This document shows, piece after piece, positions 27,698 to 37,529 of a stretch of DNA of 64,000 bases. Every line of letters begins with the position of its first letter. Positions within the stretch are counted from its first letter, which is position 1. The translations under genes were made by a program, and so were the position numbers. Origin of the DNA: Caldimonas thermodepolymerans (GTDB taxonomy: Bacteria; Pseudomonadota; Gammaproteobacteria; Burkholderiales; Burkholderiaceae_C). The stretch spans positions 558,001 to 622,000 of the forward strand of contig NZ_CP064338.1 of the NCBI RefSeq assembly GCF_015476235.1, written 5' to 3'. Below the pieces are notes generated by a model, which searched no databases, had not been told where the DNA came from, and was given only the letters and a program-made list of their open reading frames with translations.

Positions 27698-28464
27698 CCC
27701 AGAAAAAGAATCCCTTCGACCTGAGCGGCAAGGTCGCGCTCGTCACCGGCTCCACCATGGGCATCGGCGAGGGCACCGCGCGCGTGCTGGCCGAGCAGGG
27801 TGCCCAGGTGATCATCAGCAGCCGCAAGCAGGACCAATGCGACGCGGTCGCCACGGCCTTCCGCGAGCAGGGCCTCAAGGCCGACGGCAAGGCCTGCCAC
27901 ATCGGCCGCATGGACGACATCGCGGCCATGTACGCGTACATCCGCGAGCGCTACGGGCGGCTGGACATCCTGGTCAACAACGCGGTGCTGAGCCCCTGGC
28001 GCACCATCGAGGACACCGACGTCGGCCTGTTCGACAAGACCGTGGAGGTGTCGCTGCGCGGGTACTGGTTCATGTCGGCCGAGGCGGCCAAGCTGATGAA
28101 GACCCACGGTGGCGGCAGTATCGTCAACATCGCCTCGGTCGCGGCGCTGCACCCGGACCGCATGCTGAGCCTGTACTCCACGCTCAAGACCGCGCTGATC
28201 GGCATGAGCCGTTCGTTCGCGTACGAGTACGGCCACGAGGGCATCCGCGCCAACACCATCCTGCCCGGCGTGTTCCCGACCAAGCTGGCCGACGCCTTCG
28301 ACGAGAAGGCGCGCCGCAAGATCCTGGACAAGACCGTGCTCGGCCGCTTCGGCAAGGTGGAGGAGATCGGCTACGCCGTGACCTACCTGTGCTCCGACGC
28401 CGGTGCCTACGTGACCGGGGCCAACCTGGTCGTCGACGGTGGCATGACCATCGGGCTGATGTGA
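27694..28464 (+). CDS. Short-chain dehydrogenase/reductase (SDR)
   Basis: A 256-residue classical SDR. The cofactor motif GSTMGIG is at residues 19-25; NNAV replaces the usual NNAG; the active-site region is NIASVAALHPDRMLSLYSTLK with Tyr-xxx-Lys. The C-terminus has VVDGGMTIGLM. The ATG overlaps the stop of the Cys4 protein (ATGA), and another SDR begins one base after its stop. It is likely a hydroxyacyl/ketoacyl oxidoreductase or alcohol dehydrogenase of the operon's pathway; substrate unknown. Confidence 0.87.
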   Translation: MTQKKNPFDLSGKVALVTGSTMGIGEGTARVLAEQGAQVIISSRKQDQCDAVATAFREQGLKADGKACHIGRMDDIAAMYAYIRERYGRLDILVNNAVLSPWRTIEDTDVGLFDKTVEVSLRGYWFMSAEAAKLMKTHGGGSIVNIASVAALHPDRMLSLYSTLKTALIGMSRSFAYEYGHEGIRANTILPGVFPTKLADAFDEKARRKILDKTVLGRFGKVEEIGYAVTYLCSDAGAYVTGANLVVDGGMTIGLM

Positions 28465-28465
28465 C

Positions 28466-29290
28466 ATGGGCGCGCGCCTGCAAGGCAAGGTCGCCCTGGT
28501 GACCGGGGCGGGCGGCGGCATCGGCCGCAGCATCGCGCAGCGGCTGGCCGCCGAGGGCGCGGCGCTGGTGCTGCTGGACCTGCACGACGACGCGATGGGC
28601 GAGCTGGCCGAGGCGCTGCGCCGTGGCGGCACGCCGGTGTCCACGCACTGCGCCGATGTCGCCGACGCGCAGCAGGTGCGCGCGGCGGTCGAGGCGGCCC
28701 GCGCAGCGCTCGGGCCGGTCGACTGCCTGGTCAACAACGCCGGGCTCACCGCGGTGATCGCGCCACTGGAGCGCATGGGCGACGAGGACTGGGCGCGCGA
28801 GCTGGCGGTCAACCTGACCGGGCCGTTCCACCTGATCCGGGCCGTGCTGCCGGACATGGTGGCGCGCCGCTGGGGGCGCATCGTGAACATCTCGTCGGCC
28901 GCGGCACGCGGCGGGCTGTTCCGGCAGGCGGGCTACTCGGCGTCCAAGTCGGGCCTGCTGGGGCTGACGCGCAACGTGACGCTGGAGTACGCCGCACAGG
29001 GCATCACCTGCAACGCCATCCTGCCCGGCCTGATCGCCACCCCGACCGTCGAGAAGCTGCCGCCGCCCGTCTTCGACTACGCGATGAGCACGACGCCGGC
29101 GCGCCGCCCCGGCCGCACCGAGGAAGTCGCCGCACTGGTGGCGTTCCTGTGCTCCGACGAGGCGGCTTACCTCAACGGGGCCGAGATCGACATCGACGGT
29201 GGCTCGCGCCTGTGCCCCGCCGTGCTGGGCAGCACGCGCGAGGTTGCCGAGCGGCTCGCGCTCGCCCAAGGACAACACCGAACCGCATGA
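28466..29290 (+). CDS. Short-chain dehydrogenase/reductase (FabG-like SDR)
   Basis: A 274-residue SDR with GAGGGIG at residues 14-20, NNAG, NISSAAARGG and the YSASK catalytic pair, close in style to 3-oxoacyl reductases. The C-terminal 20 residues extend beyond the usual end. It follows the previous SDR by one base and overlaps the MaoC-type gene by four (ATGA). The two tandem SDRs are only distantly alike, so this is not a recent duplication. They may act on successive hydroxyl steps or different stereoisomers. Confidence 0.87.
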   Translation: MGARLQGKVALVTGAGGGIGRSIAQRLAAEGAALVLLDLHDDAMGELAEALRRGGTPVSTHCADVADAQQVRAAVEAARAALGPVDCLVNNAGLTAVIAPLERMGDEDWARELAVNLTGPFHLIRAVLPDMVARRWGRIVNISSAAARGGLFRQAGYSASKSGLLGLTRNVTLEYAAQGITCNAILPGLIATPTVEKLPPPVFDYAMSTTPARRPGRTEEVAALVAFLCSDEAAYLNGAEIDIDGGSRLCPAVLGSTREVAERLALAQGQHRTA

Positions 29291-30147
29291 GTGACATCGA
29301 CCTGGCTTCCCTGCTCACCTGGATCGGCCGCAGCGAGCGCGCCGAGGAGGTGCTGAGCCCGGTGCCGGCGCAATGCCTGGCCGCCACCCTCAGCCTGCCG
29401 GAGGCGCTGCATCCCCGAGGGCACCTGCCGCTGCCGTGGCACTGGCTGCATTTCCCCGACCTCACGCCCACCGACCGGCTCGGCGACGACGGCGCCCCGC
29501 GCGAGCAGGCCCTGCTGCCGCCGGTGCCGCTGGAGCAGGTGATGTGGGCGGGCGCCTCGCTCGAATCCCGCCGGCCGCTGCGCACCGGCGTGGCGACGCA
29601 GCGCGAGTCGACGCTGGCCGACCTGTCGGTCAAGCAGGGCCGCCGCGGCACCATGGTGTTCGTCACCACCGAGCACCGCTATGCGCAGGAAGGCGCGCTG
29701 GCGCTGGTCGAGCGCGTCAACCTGGTGTTCCTCGGGGCGGCCAACGGCAGCACCCGCGAGACGCCGGCGCCTGCAGCCGCCCGCCGGCGCGAGTGGCTGG
29801 TGAACGAGGTGGTGCTGTTCCGCTACTCGGCGCTGACCTTCAACCCGCACCGCATCCACTACGACCTGCCGTACGCGACCCAGGCCGGCGGCTACCCGGG
29901 GCTGGTGGTGCACGGGCCGCTGCAGGCCACGCTGCTGGCCGAGACCTTCCGTGCCTGGCACCCGGACCGCACGGTGCGCCGCGCCGAGTTCCGCGCCCGA
30001 GCTCCGCTGTTCCTCGGCACGCCGGTGGTGGTCGAGGCCGAGCCGCTGCAGGGCGACACCTGCCGGCTGTGGACGCGCTCCAGCGGCGGCGGGGTCGCGA
30101 TGGAGTGCGCCATCACCAGCGACCCCGCGGCGGAGGCGCGCGCATGA
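29287..30147 (+). CDS. MaoC-type hydratase, 3-methylfumaryl/mesaconyl-CoA hydratase-like
   Basis: A 286-residue double hot-dog protein. The N-terminal half is a degenerate FAS1-like dehydratase domain; the C-terminal half has the hydratase core FRYSALTFNPHRIHYDLPYA followed by YPGLVVHGPLQATLL, which carries the catalytic Asp/His type residues. The nearest families known to me are 3-methylfumaryl-CoA hydratase, mesaconyl-C4-CoA hydratase and mammalian HTD2. It adds or removes water from an enoyl-CoA in the cytoplasm. Start and stop overlap neighbours (ATGA), so it is tightly coupled within the operon. Confidence 0.82.
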   Translation: MSDIDLASLLTWIGRSERAEEVLSPVPAQCLAATLSLPEALHPRGHLPLPWHWLHFPDLTPTDRLGDDGAPREQALLPPVPLEQVMWAGASLESRRPLRTGVATQRESTLADLSVKQGRRGTMVFVTTEHRYAQEGALALVERVNLVFLGAANGSTRETPAPAAARRREWLVNEVVLFRYSALTFNPHRIHYDLPYATQAGGYPGLVVHGPLQATLLAETFRAWHPDRTVRRAEFRARAPLFLGTPVVVEAEPLQGDTCRLWTRSSGGGVAMECAITSDPAAEARA

Positions 30148-31145
30148 CCGACCTGGAGCAGATCGCGCAAGGGCTGCTGGCCGCGGTGCGCCGGGGCCTG
30201 CCCGACGCGCGCGAGATCGCCGGCCTGCGCGCGCTGCCGGGTGGCGCCAGCCAGGAGACCTGGGCCTTCGACGCGGTGACGGGCGAGGCGCGCGTGCCGT
30301 TGATCCTGCGCCGCTCGCCGCCGGGATCGCGCCTGCCGGCCGAGGCCATCGGGCTGGAGAACGAGGCCGCGTTGCTGCAGGAGGTGCGCGCCCACGACGT
30401 GCCGGTGCCCTACGTGCTGTCGGTGCTGCGCGAGGACGACGGCATCGGGCGCGGCTACGTGATGGAGCGGGTGGCAGGCGAGGCGAACTCGCGCCGCATC
30501 CTGCGCGACGAGCGCTACGCGCAGGCGCGCGAGCAGCTCGCGTTCCAGTGCGGACAGGCGCTGGCGCGCTTCCACCGCGTCGCGCTGGACCGGCTGCCCG
30601 CGCTGCGCCGCGGGCAGGCGCGCGAGGAGGTGGCCTACTACCGCCGGCGCCACGCCACGGTCGGCACGCCGCGCCCGGTGTTCGAGCTGGCGTTCCAGTG
30701 GCTGGAGCGCCACCTGCCCGAGACGCCGGTGGCCGATGCGCTGGTGCACGGCGACTTCCGCAACGGGAACATCCTGGTCGACGAGCAGGGCCTGCGCGCG
30801 ATCCTGGACTGGGAGATCGCGCACTTCGGCGACCCGATGGAAGACCTCGGCTGGATGTGCGTGAACTCGTGGCGCTACGGGCGCGAGCTGCCGGTCGGCG
30901 GCTTCGGCACGCGCGAGCAGCTGTTCGCCGGCTACGAGGCCGCGGGCGGGACGGTCGACCCGCAGCGCGTGCGTTTCTGGGAGGTGTTCGGCACGCTCAA
31001 GTGGGGCGTGATCTGCGAGGGCATGGCCGAGTCCTACCAGAGCGGCGACGTGCGCACCGTCGAGCGTGCCGCGGTGGGCCGGCGTGCCTCCGAAGCCGAG
31101 ATCGACCTGCTGGTGCTGCTGCAGGAGGACTGCCGCCATGCGTGA
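30144..31145 (+). CDS. APH-family phosphotransferase, LvaA-like (4-hydroxyacyl-CoA kinase candidate)
   Basis: A 333-residue kinase-fold protein of the aminoglycoside phosphotransferase family. The catalytic loop is VHGDFRNGNILVD with HGD at residues 202-204, and the metal site is LDWEIAHFGDP. It is not expected to be a resistance gene: it sits next to a DUF6285 gene and near acyl-CoA synthetase, SDR and acyl-CoA dehydrogenase genes. This matches the Pseudomonas putida levulinate set, where LvaA with LvaB phosphorylates 4-hydroxyvaleryl-CoA. The stop overlaps the next start by eight bases. Substrate assignment is inference from neighbourhood. Confidence 0.8.
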   Translation: MTDLEQIAQGLLAAVRRGLPDAREIAGLRALPGGASQETWAFDAVTGEARVPLILRRSPPGSRLPAEAIGLENEAALLQEVRAHDVPVPYVLSVLREDDGIGRGYVMERVAGEANSRRILRDERYAQAREQLAFQCGQALARFHRVALDRLPALRRGQAREEVAYYRRRHATVGTPRPVFELAFQWLERHLPETPVADALVHGDFRNGNILVDEQGLRAILDWEIAHFGDPMEDLGWMCVNSWRYGRELPVGGFGTREQLFAGYEAAGGTVDPQRVRFWEVFGTLKWGVICEGMAESYQSGDVRTVERAAVGRRASEAEIDLLVLLQEDCRHA

Positions 31146-31524
31146 ACAACCCCGGGCCGCCGAGCTGATCCAGGCGGTGGCCGATTTCCTGCGCGACGAC
31201 GCGCTGCCGCGCCTGGACGGGCTGACGGCCTTCCACATGCGCGTCGCGGTCTCGGTGCTCGAGATCGTGCGCCGCGAGCTCGAGCTGGGCCCGGCCGCCG
31301 ACGCGCGCGAGCAGGCGCGCCTGGCCGCGCTGCTGGGCCACGACGGCGACCTGGAGCGCCTCAACGAGGAGCTGTGCGCGCGCATCGCCGACGGCACCTA
31401 CACGCCGCAGCACGAGGCGCTGATGCAGCACCTGACGGCCACGGTGCTGGACAAGCTGGCGGTCGACCAGCCGGGCTACGCGACCTTCCGGCGCCTGCAG
31501 GGCGGCACCTCGCCGCCGGGCTGA
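31138..31524 (+). CDS. DUF6285 protein, LvaB-like kinase partner
   Basis: A 128-residue, mostly helical protein without cysteine clusters or membrane segments. Recognisable stretches are AAELIQAVADFLRDDALPRL and GLTAFHMRVAVSVLEIVRRE, typical of the small DUF6285 family found beside APH-type kinases. In the levulinate pathway the small LvaB protein is needed for LvaA activity. It overlaps the kinase gene by eight bases, which supports a protein complex. About 115 bases without visible signals separate it from the next synthetase. Confidence 0.78.
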   Translation: MREQPRAAELIQAVADFLRDDALPRLDGLTAFHMRVAVSVLEIVRRELELGPAADAREQARLAALLGHDGDLERLNEELCARIADGTYTPQHEALMQHLTATVLDKLAVDQPGYATFRRLQGGTSPPG

Positions 31525-31639
31525 GGCCCGCGGCCGGCACGGAAGACGCATTCATGGGACAGTGCGGTCGTGGGGAGGGCGGCGATGCGCCTGCCACCGG
31601 TTCCCACCCACCGAAAGAGGAAGAGAAGAAGGAGACAAC

Positions 31640-33307
31640 ATGCCTGTCGTGAACGGAGTTTCACACTGGGTCCCCCCCGCCGAGGAACATGCCCTCGTGC
31701 GGGACATGACGGTCGGCCAGCTGCTCGACGAGGCGGTCGAGCGCGGCCCGCAGCGCGAGGCGCTGGTCTATTGCGCGTACGAGGACCGCGGCCTGTCGGT
31801 GCGCTGGACCTACGAGGAGTTCCGCGCGCGCAGCCTGCAGGTGGCGCGTGCGCTGATCGCCGCCGGCATCGGGCACGGCGAGCGCGTCGCGGTGTGGGCC
31901 ACCAACGTGCCCGAGTGGCTGCTGCTGGAGTTCGGCGCGGCCTACTGCGGCGTGGTGCTGGTGCCGATCAACCCGCTGTTGCGCACCCATGAGGTGGCCT
32001 ACGTGCTGCGCACTGCCGGCGCGAGCGCCTGCTTCCTGCAGCCGGAGAACCGCGGCAGCTCGCTGTGGGACATGCTGGACGAGGCCGCGCGCGACATCCC
32101 GACGCTGCGACTGCGCGTGGCGATCGGCCAGGCGCCGGACGACAAGGGCCTGGGCTGGGACGACTGGCTGGCGCGCGGCGCCGGCGTCGACGACGCGACG
32201 CTGCAGGCCCGGCGCGAGGCCGTTACGCCCGACGACACGGTGCAGATCCAGTTCACCTCCGGCACCACCGGCTTCCCGAAGGGCGCGGTGCTGCGCCACC
32301 GCGGCGTGGTCAACGACGGGCGCCTGTTCGCGCGCCGCGCGGCGCTGCGCGAGGGCAGCCGCTACGTGAACCCGATGCCGCTGTTCCATTGCGGCGGCTG
32401 CGTGATCGCGACGCTGGGCGCCGTGGCCACCTGCAGCACGCACTACCCGATCGTCACCTTCGAGGCCGACCGGGTCGCGCGCACCATTGCCGGCGAGCGC
32501 GCCAACGGCTTCTCGGGCGTGCCGACCATGCTGATCGCGGTGGAGGAAGCCGCCGACCGCGAGGGGCTGGACCTGTCGTCGCTGGAGTGCATCGCCACCG
32601 GCGGCTCGACCGTGCCGCCGGAGCTGCTCAAGCACTGGAACCGCCGCTACGGCGCGCGCTTCACGATCACCTACGGGCTGACCGAGGCCTCGCCCATCAT
32701 CACGCAGAGCTCGCCCAACGATCCGGACGACCTGCAGATGGGCAGCTGCGGCCAGCCGCTGCCGGCGGTCGAAGTGGACGTGGTCGGGCCGGACGGCAAG
32801 CCGGTGCCGATCGGCGAGGAAGGCGAGGTGCGCACGCGCGGCTGGCTGACGATGAAGGGCTACTTCGGCAACGACCAGGCCACCCGCGAGACGCTGAGCG
32901 ACGACGGCTGGCTGCGCACCGGCGACCTCGGTCGCATGGACGCCAACGGCTACCTGTGGATCAGCGGGCGCGCCAAGGACATGATCATCCGCGGCGGCGA
33001 GAACATCTACCCGCGCGAGATCGAGGAGGTGCTGATGACGCTGGACGAGGTGGTCGACGCCAGCGTGATCGGCGTGCCTGACCCCCGCTACGGCGAGGAG
33101 GTGTGCGCCTACGTGCGCCTCAAGCCCGGCGCCACGCTCGACGCCGAGTCGCTGCGCGAGCGGCTCAAGGACCGCATGGCCCGCTACAAGATCCCGAAGT
33201 ACGTGCGCGTGGTGCCGCAGTTCCCGCTCACGCCCTCGGGCAAGGTGCAGAAGTTCCGCCTGCGCGAGATGTACGCCCGCGAGGACCAGGCCGAACGCAC
33301 TGCCTGA
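31640..33307 (+). CDS. Acyl-CoA synthetase (AMP-forming), LvaE-like position
   Basis: A 555-residue adenylate-forming ligase. The phosphate loop [11 protein letters not shown] is at residues 205-215; [43 protein letters not shown] and the C-terminal lysine in TPSGKVQKF are in place. I begin at ATG 31640, after AAGGAGA; upstream in-frame codons look non-coding. It belongs to the group of short/branched-chain synthetases of 540-560 residues. Lying between the kinase pair and the SDR/dehydrogenase genes, it plays the same positional role as LvaE. Confidence 0.88.
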   Translation: MPVVNGVSHWVPPAEEHALVRDMTVGQLLDEAVERGPQREALVYCAYEDRGLSVRWTYEEFRARSLQVARALIAAGIGHGERVAVWATNVPEWLLLEFGAAYCGVVLVPINPLLRTHEVAYVLRTAGASACFLQPENRGSSLWDMLDEAARDIPTLRLRVAIGQAPDDKGLGWDDWLARGAGVDDATLQARREAVTPDDTVQIQFTSGTTGFPKGAVLRHRGVVNDGRLFARRAALREGSRYVNPMPLFHCGGCVIATLGAVATCSTHYPIVTFEADRVARTIAGERANGFSGVPTMLIAVEEAADREGLDLSSLECIATGGSTVPPELLKHWNRRYGARFTITYGLTEASPIITQSSPNDPDDLQMGSCGQPLPAVEVDVVGPDGKPVPIGEEGEVRTRGWLTMKGYFGNDQATRETLSDDGWLRTGDLGRMDANGYLWISGRAKDMIIRGGENIYPREIEEVLMTLDEVVDASVIGVPDPRYGEEVCAYVRLKPGATLDAESLRERLKDRMARYKIPKYVRVVPQFPLTPSGKVQKFRLREMYAREDQAERTA

Positions 33308-33326
33308 GGGACGTTTCCCTCCCGCC

Positions 33327-33351
33327 GGCCCCGGAGCGGATCCCCGGGGCC
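33327..33351 (+). other. Intergenic GC hairpin
   Basis: GGCCCCGG and CCGGGGCC form an 8-bp stem with a 9-nt loop after the synthetase stop. No T-run follows, so it is at best an attenuator or mRNA-stabilising structure. Confidence 0.3.
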
Positions 33352-33408
33352 GTCCGGCACCGGCGCGCCGCCTGCGCGGCCGCCGGCGCCCAACCGACAG
33401 GAGTCGTC

Positions 33409-34176
33409 ATGAAGCTCAAGGACAAGGTGGCCGTCATCACCGGCGGCGGCAACGGCATCGGCGCGGCGATGGCGCGGCGCTTCGCGCGCGACGGCGCACG
33501 CGCGCTGGTGCTCGCGGACCTGGACGGCGATGCCGCGCGTCGGGTGGCCGGGGAGATCGGCCCCGTCGCCACCGGCGTGCAGGTCGACGTCTCGCGCGAG
33601 GACCAGGTCGCCGCACTGGTGCAGGACACCATCGCGCGGCACGGGTGCATCGACCTGTTCGCCTCGAACGCGGGGGTGTCGATCAGCAAGGGGCTGGAGA
33701 CCACCGACGCCGAGTGGGAGCTGGCCTGGTCGGTAAACCTGATGGCGCACGTCTACGCGGCGCGCGCGGTGGTGCCGCACATGCTCGAGCGCGGCGAAGG
33801 CTACCTGCTGCAGACCGCCTCGGCGGCCGGGCTGCTGTCGATCTCGGACGCCTCGTACGCGGTCACCAAGCACGGCGCGGTGGCGTTCGCCGAGTGGCTG
33901 TCGATCACCTACGGCAACCGCGGCATCAAGGTCAGCTGCTTCTGCCCGATGGGCGTGCGCACCAACATGCTGCTGAACTCGGTCGGCGAGGTCGACCAGC
34001 AGACGCTGCTGCAGGGCGCCGTGGCGCCCGAGGACGCCGCCGACGCGATCGCCGCCGGCCTCGACGAGGAACGCTTCCTGATCCTCACGCACCTCGAGGT
34101 GCTCGAGTACATCCGTCGCAAGACGGGCGATTACGACCGTTGGCTGCGTGGCATGCGGCGTTACCAGAACCGTTGA
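33409..34176 (+). CDS. Short-chain dehydrogenase/reductase, LvaD-like position
   Basis: A 255-residue SDR with GGGNGIG at residues 12-18, [16 protein letters not shown] and YAVTK as catalytic pair. The C-terminal part lacks the usual PVDGG motif and ends with an [19 protein letters not shown] helix, as in a subgroup that works with acyl-CoA dehydrogenases. It starts after an AGGAG site and the dehydrogenase gene follows 11 bases after its stop. In the levulinate scheme this position is the 4-keto reductase; here that is only inference. Confidence 0.83.
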   Translation: MKLKDKVAVITGGGNGIGAAMARRFARDGARALVLADLDGDAARRVAGEIGPVATGVQVDVSREDQVAALVQDTIARHGCIDLFASNAGVSISKGLETTDAEWELAWSVNLMAHVYAARAVVPHMLERGEGYLLQTASAAGLLSISDASYAVTKHGAVAFAEWLSITYGNRGIKVSCFCPMGVRTNMLLNSVGEVDQQTLLQGAVAPEDAADAIAAGLDEERFLILTHLEVLEYIRRKTGDYDRWLRGMRRYQNR

Positions 34177-34187
34177 GGAGCCCGACC

Positions 34188-35399
34188 ATGGATTTCCAGC
34201 ACAGCCCGAAAGTCCTCGCCCTGCAGGAGCGCCTCGAGCGCTTCATGGAGGAGCACATCTACCCCGCCGAGCGCACCTACTACGAGCAGGTGTTCTCCGG
34301 CGACCGCTACGCCACCGTGCCGCTGCTCGAGGAGCTCAAGCCCAAGGCGCGCGCCGCCGGCCTGTGGAACCTGTTCCTGCCCGGGCCGCACGGCGGCGGC
34401 CTGACCAACCTGGAGTACGCGCCGCTGGCCGAGGTCATGGGCCGGGTCGAATGGGCGTCCGAGGTGTTCAACTGCTCGGCGCCGGACACCGGCAACATGG
34501 AGATCCTGGAGCTCTACGGCTCGCCCGAGCAGAAGAAGCAGTGGCTGGAGCCGCTGCTGGCCGGCGAGATCCGCTCGGCGTTCTCGATGACCGAGCCGGA
34601 GGTCGCCTCCAGCGACGCGACCAACATCCAGTGCGAGATCCGGCGCGACGGCGACGAGTACGTCATCAACGGCCGCAAGTGGTTCACCTCGGGCGCGCTC
34701 AACGAGCGCTGCAAGCTGCTCATCGTGATGGGCAAGACCGACCCGCACCACCCCGACAAGCACAAGCAGCAGTCGATGATCCTGGTGCCGAAGGACACCC
34801 CGGGGGTGAAGATCGTGCGCGACATCACCGCCTTCGGCTACGACGATGCCCCGCTCGGTCACCCGGAGATCGTCTACGAGGACGTGCGCGTGCCGGCCTC
34901 CAACATCCTGCTCGGCGAAGGGCGAGGCTTCGAGATCGCGCAGGGCCGCCTCGGCCCGGGCCGCATCCACCACTGCATGCGCCTGATCGGCGCCGCGCAG
35001 CGCGCGCTGGAGCTGATGTGCGAGCGCGCCGAGTCGCGCACCGCGTTCGGGCGCAAGCTGTCCGAGCACGGCACCGTGCGCGAGGACATCGCCCGATCGT
35101 ATTGCGAGATCGAGCAGGCGCGCCTGCTGACGCTCAAGGCAGCCGACAAGATGGACCGCGAGGGCAACAAGGCCGCGCGCGACCTGATCGCCGCGGCGAA
35201 GATCGTCGTGCCGAGCATGGCCGCGCGCGTGATCGACCGGGCCATCCAGGTGCACGGCGGCAAGGGCGTGTCGCAGGACACCTTCCTCGCCAAGGCCTAC
35301 GTCTACGCCCGCTACATCCGCATCGGCGACGGGCCGGACCAGGTGCACCTGGCGGCGCTGGCCAAGCAGGTGCTGCAGCAGCGCGGGGGGCAGCGATGA
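34188..35399 (+). CDS. Acyl-CoA dehydrogenase, ACAD11/LvaC-like
   Basis: A 403-residue acyl-CoA dehydrogenase of the ACAD10/11 subgroup. Family marks are [58 protein letters not shown] and [16 protein letters not shown]. At the position of the usual catalytic Glu in EGT, it has D381 in DGPDQVH. In the lva pathway LvaC removes phosphate from the 4-phosphoacyl-CoA to give the enoyl-CoA, and mammalian ACAD10/11 join such a domain to a kinase. Together with the kinase gene at 30144 this indicates 4-hydroxyacid use. A paralogue lies at 53870. Confidence 0.87.
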   Translation: MDFQHSPKVLALQERLERFMEEHIYPAERTYYEQVFSGDRYATVPLLEELKPKARAAGLWNLFLPGPHGGGLTNLEYAPLAEVMGRVEWASEVFNCSAPDTGNMEILELYGSPEQKKQWLEPLLAGEIRSAFSMTEPEVASSDATNIQCEIRRDGDEYVINGRKWFTSGALNERCKLLIVMGKTDPHHPDKHKQQSMILVPKDTPGVKIVRDITAFGYDDAPLGHPEIVYEDVRVPASNILLGEGRGFEIAQGRLGPGRIHHCMRLIGAAQRALELMCERAESRTAFGRKLSEHGTVREDIARSYCEIEQARLLTLKAADKMDREGNKAARDLIAAAKIVVPSMAARVIDRAIQVHGGKGVSQDTFLAKAYVYARYIRIGDGPDQVHLAALAKQVLQQRGGQR

Positions 35400-36370
35400 A
35401 GGCGGTGCTGTGCAGGCAGTACGGGCCACCCGGCACGCTGGTGTTCGAGGAAGTGCCCGACCCGCAGCCCGGGCCGGGCCAGGTGCTGATCGACGTGCGT
35501 GCCGCGGGGGTGAACTTCCCGGACACGCTGATCATCGAGAACAAATACCAGCTCAAGCCGGCGCTGCCGTTCTCGCCGGGCGCCGAGGTGGCCGGCACGG
35601 TGGCCGCGGTGGGCGAGGGCGTGCAGGGCTTGCGTCCCGGCGACCGCGTGGTCGCGATCCCCGGCTACGGCGGCTATGCCGAGAAGGTGCTGGCGCCGCA
35701 GGCCGACGTGTTCCCGCTGCCCGAAGGCATCGGCTTCGAGGACGCGGCCGCGTTCCTGATCGCCTACGGCACCACCCACTACGCGCTGCAGGAGCGCGCC
35801 GCGATCCGGCCGGGCGAGACGCTGCTGGTGCTGGGCGCGGCCGGCGGCACCGGGCTGTCGGCGGTCGAACTGGGCAAGCTGCTGGGCGCGCGCGTGATCG
35901 CGGCGGCCTCCAGCGACGAGAAGCTTGCGCTGTGCCGCGAGCACGGCGCCGACGAGGTCATCAACTACAGCCACGAGGACCTGCGCCAGCGCCTGAAGGA
36001 GCTCACCGGCGGCCGCGGCGTGGACGTGATCTACGACCCGGTCGGCGGCCCCTACAGCGAGCCGGCGCTGCGCAGCATGGCCTGGAACGGGCGCTTCCTG
36101 GTGATCGGCTTCACCGCGGGCGAGATCCCGAAGATCGCGCTCAACCTCACGCTGCTCAAGGGCTGCGCCATCGTCGGCGTGTGGTGGGGCGGCTTCCTGC
36201 GCGCCGAGCCGCAGCGTGCCGCGGCCCTGACGCGCGAGCTGGTGGAGTGGTTCCGCTGCGGCAAGGTGCGGCCCTACGTCTCGAAGCGCTACTCGCTGGC
36301 GCAGGCGGCGCAGGCGCTGGAGGACGTCGCGCAGCGCCGCGTCACCGGCAAGATGGTGCTGGTGCCCTGA
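35396..36370 (+). CDS. NADPH:quinone oxidoreductase family (zinc-free MDR) protein
   Basis: A 324-residue medium-chain reductase. It shows the family opening [20 protein letters not shown], the [15 protein letters not shown] turn, the cofactor motif [20 protein letters not shown] and [10 protein letters not shown]. Zinc ligands are absent, placing it with quinone or enoyl reductases. The ATG overlaps the acyl-CoA dehydrogenase stop by four bases. It is the last gene of the operon started at 20445 and may reduce an enoyl/enone intermediate. No hairpin terminator is evident after it. Confidence 0.87.
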   Translation: MKAVLCRQYGPPGTLVFEEVPDPQPGPGQVLIDVRAAGVNFPDTLIIENKYQLKPALPFSPGAEVAGTVAAVGEGVQGLRPGDRVVAIPGYGGYAEKVLAPQADVFPLPEGIGFEDAAAFLIAYGTTHYALQERAAIRPGETLLVLGAAGGTGLSAVELGKLLGARVIAAASSDEKLALCREHGADEVINYSHEDLRQRLKELTGGRGVDVIYDPVGGPYSEPALRSMAWNGRFLVIGFTAGEIPKIALNLTLLKGCAIVGVWWGGFLRAEPQRAAALTRELVEWFRCGKVRPYVSKRYSLAQAAQALEDVAQRRVTGKMVLVP

Positions 36371-36386
36371 GCTGTCGCGCGGCGCT

Positions 36387-37391
36387 TCAGCCGGTGCGTG
36401 CCGGCCCGAAGCGCCGTGCGATCCACTCGTGCAGCAGGCGGTTGACCGCCTCGGGTCGCTCCTGCTGCGTCCAGTGCCCGCAGTCGGGCACCAGCGCGCG
36501 TTCCAGGTCGGGCACGATGGCCTCCATGCCGCGCGTCGTGGCCGGCGGCAGGAAGTGGTCGTCGGCGGCCGAGACCATCAGCGCCGGCACCGCGACATGG
36601 TCCGGCGTGCCGGCGGTGTCCAGCCAGTTGCGGTGCAGGTTGCGGTACCAGTTCAGCGGCCCGGTGAACCCGGTGCGCTCGTAGGCGCGCACGTACACCT
36701 CCAGCTCGTCGGGCGCGAGGAAGGGCTCGCCCTGCAGGCGCGGCTCGTGGCCGAACAGCTCGGGCGGCAGCGCCCGCAGCGCCGCCGGCAGCTGCGCGAA
36801 GTCCTGCTGCGAGAGCCCGGGGCGGCGCATCAGGCCCTCGAACGTCGCGCGCACGTCGGCGCCGAGCAGGCGCTCGGCCTCGCCCGGCACCTGGAAGCGC
36901 ACCATGTAGTGATCCGGGCCGCGCGTGCGGCGCATGGTCTCGACCAGGTCGGTTTCGGTGCGGCGCGTGTAGGGCGTGTTGAGCGAGACGATGCCCAGCA
37001 CCCGGTCGGCATGGTCGCGTGCCAGCGTCCAGGCCAGCGCGCCGCCGAAGTCGTGGCCCACCAGCACCGCGCGCTGCACCCCGAAGGCGTCGAGCACGCC
37101 GGTCACGTCGCGCGCCAGCTGCGCCATGCGGTAGTCCTCCAGCTCGCCGTGCGGCCCGGTGCGCCCGTAGCCGCGCAGGTCCGGCGCCGCGACGCCGTAG
37201 CCGAGCGCGGCCAGCGCGCGCAGCTGGTGGCGCCAGGAGTAGGCCAGTTCCGGAAAGCCGTGCAGGAACAGCACGCGCAGGCGCTGCGGGTCGGCGAAGT
37301 GCTGCTCGTACACCGCCACCGGGATGCCGTTGGCCTGCACCTGCGTGCACGGCGGCATGTCGGTGGCGAGGCGGTCCGTGGGCGTCGTCAT
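36387..37391 (-). CDS. Alpha/beta hydrolase, epoxide hydrolase-like
   Basis: A 334-residue alpha/beta-hydrolase. The oxyanion motif HGFP is at residues 44-47, the nucleophile is D114 in VGHDFGGALAW, and the histidine is in CGHWTQQERPEAVN near the end. Asp as nucleophile together with HGFP fits epoxide hydrolases or haloalkane dehalogenases, not esterases. I take ATG 37391 because CAGGAG precedes it; the ATG 30 bases upstream has none. It is transcribed toward the preceding operon and stops 16 bases from its end. Its place suggests detoxifying epoxides formed in the degraded compounds. Confidence 0.85.
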   Translation of the reverse strand: MTTPTDRLATDMPPCTQVQANGIPVAVYEQHFADPQRLRVLFLHGFPELAYSWRHQLRALAALGYGVAAPDLRGYGRTGPHGELEDYRMAQLARDVTGVLDAFGVQRAVLVGHDFGGALAWTLARDHADRVLGIVSLNTPYTRRTETDLVETMRRTRGPDHYMVRFQVPGEAERLLGADVRATFEGLMRRPGLSQQDFAQLPAALRALPPELFGHEPRLQGEPFLAPDELEVYVRAYERTGFTGPLNWYRNLHRNWLDTAGTPDHVAVPALMVSAADDHFLPPATTRGMEAIVPDLERALVPDCGHWTQQERPEAVNRLLHEWIARRFGPARTG

Positions 37392-37469
37392 GCCGGGCTC
37401 CTGCGCCCCGGGGCGGGGCATGCGGGCATTCTAGGCAGGGCCGCAGGCGCGGCGTGCGCCGCCAGCCAA

Positions 37470-37505
37470 TTGGCACAAGACAGCCCCGGGCCGCGGGGGT
37501 AGCTT
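37470..37505 (+). promoter_or_regulatory. Island promoter motif 4 (hydratase/TIGR03084 operon)
   Basis: CAGCCAA precedes TTGGCACAAGA (37470-37480). TAGCTT is at 37500-37505, spaced by 24 nt. The hydratase gene starts 25 nt downstream. Confidence 0.58.
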
Positions 37506-37529
37506 CGGATCCCGACCAAGGAGGCTGCG

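Noticed and set aside
30144-31145. Aminoglycoside resistance kinase
   Set aside because: The fold is APH, but the overlapping DUF6285 gene and acyl-CoA neighbours point to a catabolic acyl-CoA kinase.
37470-37486. A sigma54 (-24/-12) promoter suggested by TTGGCAC
   Set aside because: No GC doublet lies 10 bp downstream of the GG, and the other copies of the motif (TTGACG, TTTACA) lack the GG. The constant 24-nt spacing to YANNNT explains all copies better.
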